Positions 9,907 to 18,035 of a stretch of DNA of 36,781 bases are shown here, piece by piece. This DNA is from Candidatus Poribacteria bacterium. GTDB lineage: Bacteria; Poribacteria; WGA-4E; WGA-3G. The stretch's first letter is position 1, and every line of letters begins with the position of its first letter. The translations under genes and the position numbers were made by a program. Below the pieces are notes generated by a model. It did not search any database and was not told where the DNA came from. It saw only the letters and a program-made list of their open reading frames with translations. The stretch lies in assembly GCA_009845545.1 (NCBI GenBank), contig VXZK01000371.1, positions 1 through 36,781 of the forward strand, written 5' to 3'.

Positions 9907-10950
9907 ATGTATGATTTAGTCACGTTTGGAGAAGCGATGATTCGTCTCACCTCACCGGAGTTTATGCGGCTTGAGAACGCGACATCGCTGTCAATCACGG
10001 CTGGCGGTGCGGAGATGAACGTCGCTGTTAATGCTGCACAACTCGGATTGCAGACAGCATGGGTATCACGGCTCGTGGATAACTGGTCGGGGCGCTATAT
10101 CCGTAACAAGGGACGCGAACTCGGTGTGGACATGTCTAACATCGTCTGGGTGGACTTTGACGGCGTCGGCTTTGAGCGGAACGGGTTTTATCACCTCGAA
10201 ATGGGAGCGGGCCCGAGGGCAAGTAGTGTCACTTATGACCGCGGATACTCGGCAATCTCGAAAGTGCAACCCGGTGAAATTGATTGGGCATCTATTTTTA
10301 GCAATGCGCGGTGGTTCCATCTGAGTGGGATTACACCGGCGTTGTCAGAATCCGCAGCTGCGGTCTCGGCAGAAGCACTTCAAGCCGCGCGGGCAGCAGG
10401 TGTTAAAACCAGTTATGATCTCAACTTCCGTTCCAAGTTGTGGAGTGCAGAGGAAGCACAGGCAGCGAACAGCCCTATGATGGAGCATGTCTCTGTTCTC
10501 ATCGGGAACGAGGAAGACTTTGAGAAATCACTCGGTTTCGCAGCGGAAGGCGCAACCGAATCCTATAGCAAACTTGAACCGGAGAGTTACAAAGCGGTTG
10601 CGCAGCGCGTCAAAGATACCTTTCCGAATATAGAGATGATCGGTACAACGTTACGCGATGCGAAAACCGGTTGGCTCAACGATTGGCGGACACTGCTGTT
10701 TGATGGCTCAGAATTTTATCTGTCACGTATCTATGAAAACTTAGAACTCGTTGACCGTGTCGGTGGTGGTGATAGCTTCTCGTCAGGGTTGATTTATAGT
10801 CTATTGAACGGCAAATCGCCGCAAGAGGCTGTCGATTTCGCTGGCGGGTATTCCGCCTTGGCGCATACCTTCCCGGGCGACTTCAATTGGGCAACGGCAG
10901 AAGAGGCAGAGAAAGCGATGGCAGCGGGAGGCGTGCGTATCAGCCGCTAA
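9907..10950 (+). CDS. PfkB family carbohydrate kinase (KdgK-like sugar kinase)
   Basis: YDLVTFGEAMIRLTSPE, GGAEMNVAVNAAQLG, TSYDLNFRSKLW, VDRVGGGDSFSSGLIYSLL (PfkB signature 2). Confidence 0.92.
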   Translation: MYDLVTFGEAMIRLTSPEFMRLENATSLSITAGGAEMNVAVNAAQLGLQTAWVSRLVDNWSGRYIRNKGRELGVDMSNIVWVDFDGVGFERNGFYHLEMGAGPRASSVTYDRGYSAISKVQPGEIDWASIFSNARWFHLSGITPALSESAAAVSAEALQAARAAGVKTSYDLNFRSKLWSAEEAQAANSPMMEHVSVLIGNEEDFEKSLGFAAEGATESYSKLEPESYKAVAQRVKDTFPNIEMIGTTLRDAKTGWLNDWRTLLFDGSEFYLSRIYENLELVDRVGGGDSFSSGLIYSLLNGKSPQEAVDFAGGYSALAHTFPGDFNWATAEEAEKAMAAGGVRISR

Positions 10951-10962
10951 TCACATAAACCT

Positions 10963-11973
10963 ATGGAAACCAAAATTTTACTATCTCCTATTTTTGAAAA
11001 TACTGAGTTCGATACTGCGGAACGCCGGGCGGCGTTGGCAGATTTGCAGAAACTTGGCGAGTTGAGTATCCATCCACCGGAACTGACAGCGGAACATGCC
11101 GATGGTGTTGTTGGCGTGATCGCAGGCGGAGTGCCCTTTCATGAAAGCTTCTATCAAGCAGCGACATCGCTCCGAATCATTGCGCGGTGGGGTGTCGGCT
11201 ATGAAACCGTTAATGTTGATTTGGCGACTGAGTCCGGTGTCATTGTCACAATTGCTCCTGAACACATGGTAACCGTCGCTGAATATGCGATTGCACAGTG
11301 GTTCGCTACTCTGAAGCGTGTCTATACGCTCAATAGAGCCTCTCACAGTGGCAATTTCGGACTCATCAAGACCCATGAGGTGATGGGTTCTACGCTCGGT
11401 TTGTACGGCTTTGGTCGGATTGGGCAAGAGGTTGCTCGCCGTGCGCGACCGCTTCTCGGTGAGGAAGGGCGGCTCTTGGTTTATGACATCCGTCCGGATA
11501 TCGCTGAGCTTGCCGCGGAATTTGGTGCTGAGGCTGTCGATACACCGCTGACCCTCTTTAAGGAGAGCGATACTGTATCTCTCCATCTATCGGGTGCGGA
11601 TACTGTTGTCGGCTATGAGGAACTCTGCGCTATGAAACCGCATGCCTCGCTCATTAATCCGTCGCGTGGAAACCTCGTTGACGATGCAGCAGCAAACCGT
11701 GCAGTCAGCGAAAATCAGTTATGGTATTACGTTGTAGATGATCCAGTTAACGGACCCCGAGCGATTCATAAAGACCACCCGCGCATTATCTCTACGAATC
11801 ATAACGCGGGCATGACTGTTGAATCTGGGATTCGGTTGGATCTTCGGACAATTGAGCAGGTTACAGACGCGATTCAAGGACGTGCCCCGGCATATATTCT
11901 GAATCCAGAAGTGCTGGAGCATCCGAGAGTTAAAGCATTTTGCAAGGATATTTCACAGCCGCTGAAACTGTGA
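10963..11973 (+). CDS. D-isomer-specific 2-hydroxyacid dehydrogenase (phosphoglycerate dehydrogenase-like)
   Basis: RWGVGYETVNVDLATESGVIVT, GSTLGLYGFGRIGQEVARRARP (NAD-binding), KPHASLINPSRGNLVDDAA. Confidence 0.9.
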   Translation: METKILLSPIFENTEFDTAERRAALADLQKLGELSIHPPELTAEHADGVVGVIAGGVPFHESFYQAATSLRIIARWGVGYETVNVDLATESGVIVTIAPEHMVTVAEYAIAQWFATLKRVYTLNRASHSGNFGLIKTHEVMGSTLGLYGFGRIGQEVARRARPLLGEEGRLLVYDIRPDIAELAAEFGAEAVDTPLTLFKESDTVSLHLSGADTVVGYEELCAMKPHASLINPSRGNLVDDAAANRAVSENQLWYYVVDDPVNGPRAIHKDHPRIISTNHNAGMTVESGIRLDLRTIEQVTDAIQGRAPAYILNPEVLEHPRVKAFCKDISQPLKL

Positions 11974-11975
11974 TT

Positions 11976-13097
11976 TCAATTTTTCTCCAGAAGAAAAAGG
12001 AATTCTCGGTTCGGTTTCTCGGCTGCGTTTATCCATGCATGCGTCCAACTCATACCCGCCATGACGTTTTTCTTATAGTCGAGTTCAAGGACAGTCAGGA
12101 GTTTTCCGTTGTCTTGCATGACTGCGTTCAGCTGCTCTGCAGTCGCGCGCCCCCCGGAACTGTAGGACAGCAGAATCCAACGCGCTTGTGTCTCGCGGAT
12201 TAACGTTGCGATGGCTTCAACAGCGATGAAATGACCGGTGGTGTTCGTTCGGAATTCTTCAAAGACAGATGCGGCGAGCGGGTCAGATGTATCCTCTCGC
12301 CGTTTTGCTTTGCCGAAAAGGGTGGGTTTATCGAAGAGCACAACGCTTTTCCAGAGGTGATAGTAGGCGGCATATCTGACACGGGACGGAGGCATCTTCT
12401 CGTTGTTTGAACCGTAGGGTGGATCGAAGTATGCAAGGTCTACGGAGACACGCGGCACGAGTTCAAAGATGTCGCTTTGGTGAACCTGATGCTCTTCCTC
12501 TGATGTGAAAACTTCTGGTACTTCAAGCACTAAATTTTTATAAGCACGGGGTGCCCATTCTTTGAGATACGCGGAAAAGTGACCGAGGCTGTTGTCAACG
12601 CGGTCAAGTGCCAGCATCAGGCTTGTAAGAGCCACCGCTTTATCGACCGAATCAAGATTCAAGTCCTCGATCTCCTGACGTATTGCATCCAGTTTACGGG
12701 TATTGTGGAGTTGCCACGGTTTTTTGAGCCCGTCTGCTTGGATGGCGTTGCCACCGTTAGCGTGTCCGCCGTAGTGTTCTGTGAACCAGCTGTCAACAGG
12801 TGGCACGGCGTTGAGGTGATCAATGAGGGGTTGATACACTTCTTTCGGTTTCGCGTTGAGAAGATAGCACGTGCCGAAGACTTCTGACCATGGCGCAACA
12901 TCGTTGCAGATAACGGTATATCCGAGTTTGGCGAGTGCTTGTGAGACGCGGGTTGTGCCTGCAAAGCCGTCAAGGATTGTTTTGGCGTTAACTTTCTTGA
13001 CGAGTTCCAGCACTTGTGGAATAAGTTTTAGTTTGGAACCGATGTATTTTATGCCTTCTGTGGGAGGGGTATGGAGGGATAGGAACGTTTGTTGCAT
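11976..13097 (-). CDS. DNA adenine methylase (D12 class N6-adenine MTase)
   Basis: GIKYIGSKLKLIPQVLELV, TILDGFAGTTRVSQALAKLGY, catalytic DPPYGSNN. Confidence 0.9.
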   Translation of the reverse strand: MQQTFLSLHTPPTEGIKYIGSKLKLIPQVLELVKKVNAKTILDGFAGTTRVSQALAKLGYTVICNDVAPWSEVFGTCYLLNAKPKEVYQPLIDHLNAVPPVDSWFTEHYGGHANGGNAIQADGLKKPWQLHNTRKLDAIRQEIEDLNLDSVDKAVALTSLMLALDRVDNSLGHFSAYLKEWAPRAYKNLVLEVPEVFTSEEEHQVHQSDIFELVPRVSVDLAYFDPPYGSNNEKMPPSRVRYAAYYHLWKSVVLFDKPTLFGKAKRREDTSDPLAASVFEEFRTNTTGHFIAVEAIATLIRETQARWILLSYSSGGRATAEQLNAVMQDNGKLLTVLELDYKKNVMAGMSWTHAWINAAEKPNREFLFLLEKN

Positions 13098-13111
13098 GGA
13101 TTTATGTCAAT

Positions 13112-13160
13112 GGTTTCGTCTGAATGCAGGTCGCATTTGGGCGAGTACGCCGCAAATCGC
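13112..13160. repeat. Dispersed intergenic repeat, copy A
   Basis: GGTTTCGTCTGAATGCAGGTCGCATTTGGGCGAGTACGCCGCAAATCGC resembles 36629-36679 (GGTTCGGTTGCGATGCAGATCGCATCTGGGCGTGTACGCCGCAAAATCGC). Confidence 0.6.
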
Positions 13161-13229
13161 GGATTGACGCGGATTTCACAGATTTCGCGAATTTTGGGCA
13201 CCTTTATGTATTCAAGGACTTAGCATAGC

Positions 13230-13262
13230 GTTGGGTTTCAACTCCGTTTCAACCCAACCTAC
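13230..13262. repeat. Palindromic repeat overlapping the 3' end of the DUF2283 gene
   Basis: GTTGGGTT...AACCCAAC followed by CTAC. Confidence 0.6.
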
Positions 13263-13443
13263 ACGCCATATCTTGGATGAAAGCACTTGCATTGAGAATT
13301 TCAATCCCGATAAGCTCGCCGTCGTCATTCAATTCAACTGTGATATTGAGACTTAACTCTAAACTGTTACTTTCGGGTTCATCGGAAATCACGAGATGTA
13401 ATATATCTTCTTGTTCAAAATAGGTTATTTTTGGCTTATTCAT
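13249..13443 (-). CDS. DUF2283 domain-containing protein
   Basis: KITYFEQEDILHLVISDEPESNSLELSLNITVELNDDGELIGIEILNAS is the DUF2283 pattern; start overlaps upstream stop (TGATG). Confidence 0.8.
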   Translation of the reverse strand: MNKPKITYFEQEDILHLVISDEPESNSLELSLNITVELNDDGELIGIEILNASAFIQDMACRLG

Positions 13444-14405
13444 CAGTTGACCTTGCCATCACTTTTCACCTTGCCATTCTCAGGATCACAAAGCCGGAAT
13501 TTTCCTCTTGATATTCGCCAATACCTATCAGTGCCTTTAGGATAATCACTGCGCGTGGGAAAGTTAACACAATCGGAATAAACTTGGTAGTCAACTCTAC
13601 TGGGAGTGAAATCAGTATACTTCTCTGAAATAAGTCTACGGACTTCTTTGAGTGTAAAAAATTCTTTATCTCCTTGCATTAACGCCTCTACCGTTTCCAA
13701 TATTACCTGATCAAAAGGCTTATCACCCGACCATCTCGTAGGAGGTGAAACATGTTGTTGCTGGACTTTAGGGGAAGCGAAGCCTTCATCTCCAACAACC
13801 GTTTCCGTACTGACGAGTACTTCACCAGATTCTGTTTCAAAGGTGGAAACATCTATGCAGCTAATATCCATATCGTGTGAAGCTCGGAGAAATCGGCAAA
13901 CCCGCGCTACTCGCGATGGAATTTCTTCTGCCACTATAAATAAACGCAAGCCCCGATTAAGTGGAGGCAGTTCGTCAGTTTCAGGTATCTCGAATACTAC
14001 CTTAAAGGCATCATCAAAAGTTTTTCCTTGGAACACACCACGAGTTTCAAAGTAATTTTCAGCTATCTCACGAATCTGGGATTCTGAAAGACCATCTGCC
14101 CATGCCGCATAGTCAAGCAACTGTGCTATGATATCCCGCGGGGTCCGCCCTTTTTTTAGTTCAGCAATAACAAGGTTTCCATTTGAATCAATCCCAATCA
14201 AATCAGAATAAATGGTGCCATCTTCATCTTTGGCACTCGTTTGCCTGCCAATCCAGAGGATGGACTCTTGGGCAAGAGCGAGTGGACTGTTTTCAAGCCA
14301 GTCCTCCAGATAGCGTTCAAGTTCAAGGTCCGTTTCTTGCGCGATGACGAGTTCCGCCTTGGACATGTCGTCTCCATCTAATTTCTCTAATCTGAAAATA
14401 GGCAT
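13443..14405 (-). CDS. PD-(D/E)XK nuclease-domain protein (NucS/DUF91-like N-terminus)
   Basis: LEDWLENSPLALAQESILWIGRQTSAKDEDGTIYSDLIGIDSNGNLVIAELKKGRTPRDIIAQLLDYAAW: D...ExK nuclease core. Confidence 0.75.
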   Translation of the reverse strand: MPIFRLEKLDGDDMSKAELVIAQETDLELERYLEDWLENSPLALAQESILWIGRQTSAKDEDGTIYSDLIGIDSNGNLVIAELKKGRTPRDIIAQLLDYAAWADGLSESQIREIAENYFETRGVFQGKTFDDAFKVVFEIPETDELPPLNRGLRLFIVAEEIPSRVARVCRFLRASHDMDISCIDVSTFETESGEVLVSTETVVGDEGFASPKVQQQHVSPPTRWSGDKPFDQVILETVEALMQGDKEFFTLKEVRRLISEKYTDFTPSRVDYQVYSDCVNFPTRSDYPKGTDRYWRISRGKFRLCDPENGKVKSDGKVN

Positions 14406-14420
14406 TGTTTTCCTTAAAAT

Positions 14421-14987
14421 CTATTCAAAAAGTTGTGCGGCTGGACATGAAAATCCTTCGACAACATCCTCACCTGTCAATATGTCCTCATAGTTCAGCA
14501 CAGTGGAATCGGTCTCGGATCGGTAGACCATTATTGTTTTTGCGACGGGTTCAATCACCCAGACAAGGCGCGTGCCTGCTCTCAAATAGGCGAGTGCTTT
14601 TTCGGTGACATCATAGTGTTTGTCTGATGGCGAGACGACTTCAACCGCCAAATCCGGCGGGATAGGTGATGCCTGCTCTCTATTTTCGGGTAATCGATCT
14701 GTTGAAACAAACGCAATATCTGGCTTTACTGCTCGGTCATCCAATTGAAATGTTGTGCCTGCGATATACAAACGTCCGAGCTGATGTTCAAAGACGTGCA
14801 AGCTCAAATGGAGGCTAACGTTGCTGCTTATCTCACCGTGTTTCATTGACGTGGGAGGCATCGGGACTAATTCTCCTTTTACATATTCATACCCTTCTAA
14901 GTCGTTTTCGAGAAATTCCTCCAGCGTCATCGTATCGGGCACCAGTATTTCTTGGATAGCCTCACGGGTTGTTTGCGTATTAAGCAT
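14421..14987 (-). CDS. Uma2 family endonuclease (DUF820)
   Basis: MTLEEFLENDLEGYEYVKGELVPMPPTSMKHGEISSNV, KPDIAFVS, PPDLAVEVVSPSDKHYDVTEKALAYLRAGTRLVWVIEP. Internal ATG at 14987 has a strong GGAGGAG SD. Confidence 0.92.
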   Translation of the reverse strand: MLNTQTTREAIQEILVPDTMTLEEFLENDLEGYEYVKGELVPMPPTSMKHGEISSNVSLHLSLHVFEHQLGRLYIAGTTFQLDDRAVKPDIAFVSTDRLPENREQASPIPPDLAVEVVSPSDKHYDVTEKALAYLRAGTRLVWVIEPVAKTIMVYRSETDSTVLNYEDILTGEDVVEGFSCPAAQLFE

Positions 14988-15163
14988 CAGTTGTCTCCTC
15001 CCAAATTTGGTATTATAGTAGATTCTATAATTACTTGGACATTCAACATCGGTTCGGTTAGGGGATTTAGTCTGGGAATAGACTAAATCCATTCCTTGTA
15101 TTACATTCCGAACCTACCGGGGGTTGAAAGTGTAAACTTATTTTTCGATTTTACTATAAGTGT

Positions 15164-16402
15164 TTACGTATGCCGAATCGCATCAATAGGAGTCATTTTC
15201 GCGGCTTGGCTGGCGGGGTAATAACCGAAGAAGATGCCGACGGCTGCACCCGCACCGACAGAGATCAGGACGGCTTTCAACGTAATTACAGCGGGCCACG
15301 ATAAATCTTCCAAAAACTTGCCGACTATCCAAGCAAAACCGTTCCCTACCAAAGCACCCAACGTGATACCGAGCAGACTTCCAATCAGACATAACAGCAC
15401 AGATTCCGTCAGGAATTGTAAGCGGATATCGAGACTCTTGGCACCGACTGCTTTCCGCAGTCCAATCTCCGGGATCCGTTCTGTTACGGAAACGAGCATG
15501 ATATTGAGAATCCCGATACCCGCAACAATCAAGGAGACAGACGCGATAACTACCAAAACGGACTCTATGATAAAGATCATTCTTTTCCCGCTTTCAATCC
15601 CTTTCTTTGCGTTCCACGTTCGGAAAAAGGTGTCATCGCCACCGTGATTTCGTGAAATAACGGTTTTGACCTCTTTGAGTGCTTGCTCAACGACATCAAT
15701 ACTTTTGGCGCGTGCCATGATCGCACCGACGCGATTCCGTCCACCAAAACGGGTTTGGGCAGTCGTGATAGGGACAAAGATCATATTGTCATCGCTTCTG
15801 CCGCGTTCCAATCCGTCGCCGCGACTCTCCATGATGCCGATAATGGTAAAACGTCTGTTGTTGATACTGACCTCTTTACCAACCGGATCCTGTCCTTTAA
15901 ACTGTTCTTTCCAGACTTTCGCACCAATCACACAAACTTTATTCCAGAAATCCATATCGGTATCGGCGAGGAACCTGCCGTATTCTGCTTTCCATCTACG
16001 GACGGCTTGGTATTCATTCGTTGTTGCGCGCATGTAGGTCTGTCGATGCTTGCCCTCAACTTCAAAGTTGATGAAATGACTCCTTTCGACAGTGGCGACC
16101 TCAACGGACGGGCAATCCGCCAGAATGTCGTACAGATCTTGCATCTCCAAATAATGTGGACTGGTGTTGCGCTGCCAACGGTTGTTTTTCCGAATATATC
16201 CGGGTCGGTAAACGCCGAACATACTGGGGCCGCCGATATTCTCGAATTCTGACATCATGAGTTTTTCGGCACCTGCGCCAAAAGACATCATGGCGATGAC
16301 CCCTGCAATACCAATAGTAATCCCTAAGAGGGTGAGGACTGTGCGGAGTTTACTTCCGCGGAGGACGGAAAACGCTGAGATTAAATTCTCCAGTATATGC
16401 AC
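15164..16402 (-). CDS. ABC transporter permease (MacB periplasmic core + FtsX domain)
   Basis: MHILENLISAFSVLRGSKLRTVLTLLGITIGIAGVIAMMSFGAGAE and VSLIVAGIGILNIMLVSVTERIPEIGLRKAVGAKS. Confidence 0.93.
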   Translation of the reverse strand: MHILENLISAFSVLRGSKLRTVLTLLGITIGIAGVIAMMSFGAGAEKLMMSEFENIGGPSMFGVYRPGYIRKNNRWQRNTSPHYLEMQDLYDILADCPSVEVATVERSHFINFEVEGKHRQTYMRATTNEYQAVRRWKAEYGRFLADTDMDFWNKVCVIGAKVWKEQFKGQDPVGKEVSINNRRFTIIGIMESRGDGLERGRSDDNMIFVPITTAQTRFGGRNRVGAIMARAKSIDVVEQALKEVKTVISRNHGGDDTFFRTWNAKKGIESGKRMIFIIESVLVVIASVSLIVAGIGILNIMLVSVTERIPEIGLRKAVGAKSLDIRLQFLTESVLLCLIGSLLGITLGALVGNGFAWIVGKFLEDLSWPAVITLKAVLISVGAGAAVGIFFGYYPASQAAKMTPIDAIRHT

Positions 16403-16413
16403 GCTTGGTTTCC

Positions 16414-17664
16414 TTATGTATGGCGGATAGCATCAATGGGAGTCATCTTGGCGGCTTGGCTGGCGGGGTAATAGCCAAAGAAGATGCCGACGGCAGCACC
16501 CGCACCGACAGAGATTAGCACTGCCTCTGGGGTAATCACTGAGGGCCATGCCAGTTCATCTAAAAACTTGCCGACTACCCAAGCAAAGCCTCTCCCGGCG
16601 ATCGCGCCGAAAGCGATCCCGAGTAGGCTGCCAATCAAACATAAGAGGACAGATTCTGTGAGGAACTGGATTCGGATGTTAAAACCCTTGGCACCGACCG
16701 CTTTTCGTAGTCCAATCTCTGGGATCCGCTCCGTTACGGAGACGAGCATGATATTAAGAATCCCGATACCCGCAACAATCAAAGAGACAGACGCAATCAC
16801 GACTAAGACCGTCTCTATAATAAGGATCATTCTTTTCGCGTTTGCGATGCCCTGTTTAGCGGACCATGTTCGGAAAAAAGTGTCGTCGCCACCATGGTTG
16901 TGCGTAATAACGGTCTTGACCTCTTTGAGAGCCTGATCGACCACAAACGGACTTTTGGCACGCACCATGATATGCCCAACGTGATCGTGTCCCCAAAACC
17001 GTTTTTGTGCGGTCGTGATAGGAATGAAGAGCATATTGTCGTCGCTTTTGCCGCGCTCTAAACCGTCGCCGCGGCTCTCCATAATGCCGATGACCGTAAA
17101 GCGTTTGTTGTTCCCAAAGTTATTAATGATAACTTCTTTGCCGATGGGGTCTTGTCCCTTAAACTGCTCTTTCCAGATCTTTGAGCCGATGACACACACT
17201 TTCGTCCACGCATCCATATCGGTATCAGCGAGGAATCTACCATACTCAGTCCGCCATTCGCGAACGGCTTGGTATTCGTTTGTTGTTGCGCGGAGATAGG
17301 TTTTTTGAAATTTGCCATCAATACCGAGATTGATATAGTAGCTGCCTTCGACAGTCGCAACTTCAACAGAGGGGCATTCTACAAGGACATCGCGGAGATC
17401 GTCCATCTCAAGGTGGTGTGGACTGGTGTTGCGTTGCCAGCGCCCATTTTTGCGGATATGTCCGGGGCGGTAAACGCCGAACATACTGGGGCCCCCGATC
17501 TTCTCAAATTCCGCCATGATAAGTTTTTCAGCACCTGCGCCAAAAGACATCATCGCAATGATCCCCGCAATACCAATGGTAATGCCTAAGAGCGTGAGAA
17601 CGGTACGTAACTTGCTCGCCCGAAGAACGGAAAGTGCTGATATGATATTTTCTAAAAGCCTCAT
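16414..17664 (-). CDS. ABC transporter permease (MacB/FtsX), tandem paralog of 15164-16402
   Basis: Near full-length co-linear similarity to the neighbouring ORF with a 4-aa indel (NNFGNNKRF vs NNRRF). Confidence 0.93.
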   Translation of the reverse strand: MRLLENIISALSVLRASKLRTVLTLLGITIGIAGIIAMMSFGAGAEKLIMAEFEKIGGPSMFGVYRPGHIRKNGRWQRNTSPHHLEMDDLRDVLVECPSVEVATVEGSYYINLGIDGKFQKTYLRATTNEYQAVREWRTEYGRFLADTDMDAWTKVCVIGSKIWKEQFKGQDPIGKEVIINNFGNNKRFTVIGIMESRGDGLERGKSDDNMLFIPITTAQKRFWGHDHVGHIMVRAKSPFVVDQALKEVKTVITHNHGGDDTFFRTWSAKQGIANAKRMILIIETVLVVIASVSLIVAGIGILNIMLVSVTERIPEIGLRKAVGAKGFNIRIQFLTESVLLCLIGSLLGIAFGAIAGRGFAWVVGKFLDELAWPSVITPEAVLISVGAGAAVGIFFGYYPASQAAKMTPIDAIRHT

Positions 17665-17887
17665 AGTTATTCCTTTTAGCGTAGTTCGGCAGATGTCAAA
17701 GTCTAATGCGAAGCACCCGGATTACAGTTTGTCGGGCGAGTCAGATAGAAAACTTTTGATTGCATGAATTCCGAAGGTGTGCTAAACTTTTAGTATAAAA
17801 ATCGAAAAGTTACGAACCTGTACATATCTTCAGTATTAAAAGTATATCACAAAGTATTGAACAGTTGCAAATTTTTTGGATAGGAGC

Positions 17888-18017
17888 CAGAGCCATTCAA
17901 TTTTAAGAAATTATTGTATTTTACGTCTTTTTTACCGGTGCCGGTGCGGTTCCAAACCGCACCTACCGGGCCTGGTGGTAAAGATTCGATCGGAAAATGG
18001 AGAATTGAATGGCTCTG
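17888..18017. mobile_element. 130-bp MITE-like non-autonomous element with TIRs and 10-bp TSD
   Basis: TIRs CAGAGCCATTCAATTTT (17888-17904) and AGAATTGAATGGCTCTG (18001-18017), 16/17 complementary; flanked by perfect direct repeat GGATAGGAGC (17878-17887 and 18018-18027). No ORF inside. Confidence 0.8.
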
Positions 18018-18035
18018 GGATAGGAGCTGGTAGTT

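Noticed and set aside
10981-11586. 201-aa minus-strand ORF
   Set aside because: Antisense to the 2-hydroxyacid dehydrogenase with clear NAD-binding motifs.
15683-16252. 189-aa plus-strand ORF
   Set aside because: Antisense to the MacB/FtsX permease; the equivalent antisense frame in the paralog is also open, due to shared codon composition.
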